From Candidatus Syntrophopropionicum ammoniitolerans (lineage in GTDB: Bacteria > Bacillota > Desulfotomaculia > Desulfotomaculales > Pelotomaculaceae), in contig JABMJD010000002.1 in the NCBI GenBank assembly GCA_013201395.1, positions 98,882 to 162,881 on the forward strand: 64,000 nt of DNA. Reading direction: 5' to 3'. The position numbers were made by a program, and so were the translations under genes. Numbering within the stretch: the first letter of the stretch is position 1; the number at the start of each line of letters is the position of its first letter. Shown piece by piece: positions 63,339 through 64,000 of the stretch. Below the pieces are notes generated by a model. That model saw only the letters and a list, made by a program, of their open reading frames with translations, was not told where the DNA came from and did not search any database.

Positions 63339-64000
<662 letters not shown>

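Overview
The window looks like a chromosomal segment from an anaerobic, Gram-positive, spore-forming Firmicute of the Desulfotomaculum/Pelotomaculum kind (Peptococcaceae in the broad sense). This is inference from gene content: CIRCE-controlled groESL, a SleB-type spore cortex hydrolase, DUF3243, GatCAB, TRAP-style trp control, several molybdenum-cofactor genes, a nickel-pincer (Lar) cofactor cluster, menaquinone prenylation and frequent TTG/GTG starts. No rRNA, CRISPR array or intact insertion sequence was seen.

Layout. 1-4.1 kb: a DUF89 gene cut by the left edge and a large membrane GGDEF-EAL protein. 4.4-9.2 kb: a trpBADCF operon behind a promoter, a nine-triplet TRAP binding site and a terminator. 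9.2-15.6 kb: tRNA-Val, a nucleotidase, a LysM-SleB hydrolase under a c-di-AMP riboswitch, RNase H, tRNA-Thr, an L,D-transpeptidase and a CDF metal exporter. 16-21.5 kb: groESL and moa/mob/mog genes. 21.9-25 kb: nickel-pincer maturation genes with LarC split into two genes on opposite strands. 25-44 kb: housekeeping genes (5-FCL, tsaD, rhomboid, sirtuin, thrC, carbonic anhydrase, mscL, proA, menA) and a YwgA/HD-phosphohydrolase pair. 44.3-48.7 kb: an AT-richer accessory island holding the C-terminal stub of an ABC ATPase, a permease, a substrate-binding lipoprotein and a single-subunit molybdopterin enzyme. 49.5-55.2 kb: carB without carA, a GT4 glycosyltransferase and a sugar epimerase. 55.5-59 kb: a HesB-like protein and gatCAB, in which GatA has lost key catalytic residues. 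59.5-64 kb: a branched-chain amino-acid ABC transporter, livJHMGF, cut by the right edge.

How the parts fit. Excess tryptophan should stop trp transcription through TRAP, and c-di-AMP should control the cell-wall hydrolase. The moa genes make molybdopterin that the 46.5-kb enzyme would need. LarB, LarE and LarC1/LarC2 make the nickel-pincer nucleotide for a LarA-type enzyme that is not in the window. The points most worth a second look are the TRAP leader, the split LarC, the GatA pseudoenzyme, the molybdoenzyme island with its truncated ATPase, and several genes whose Shine-Dalgarno sequence points to an AUU or AUA codon. All calls come from reading the sequence; no database search was run.
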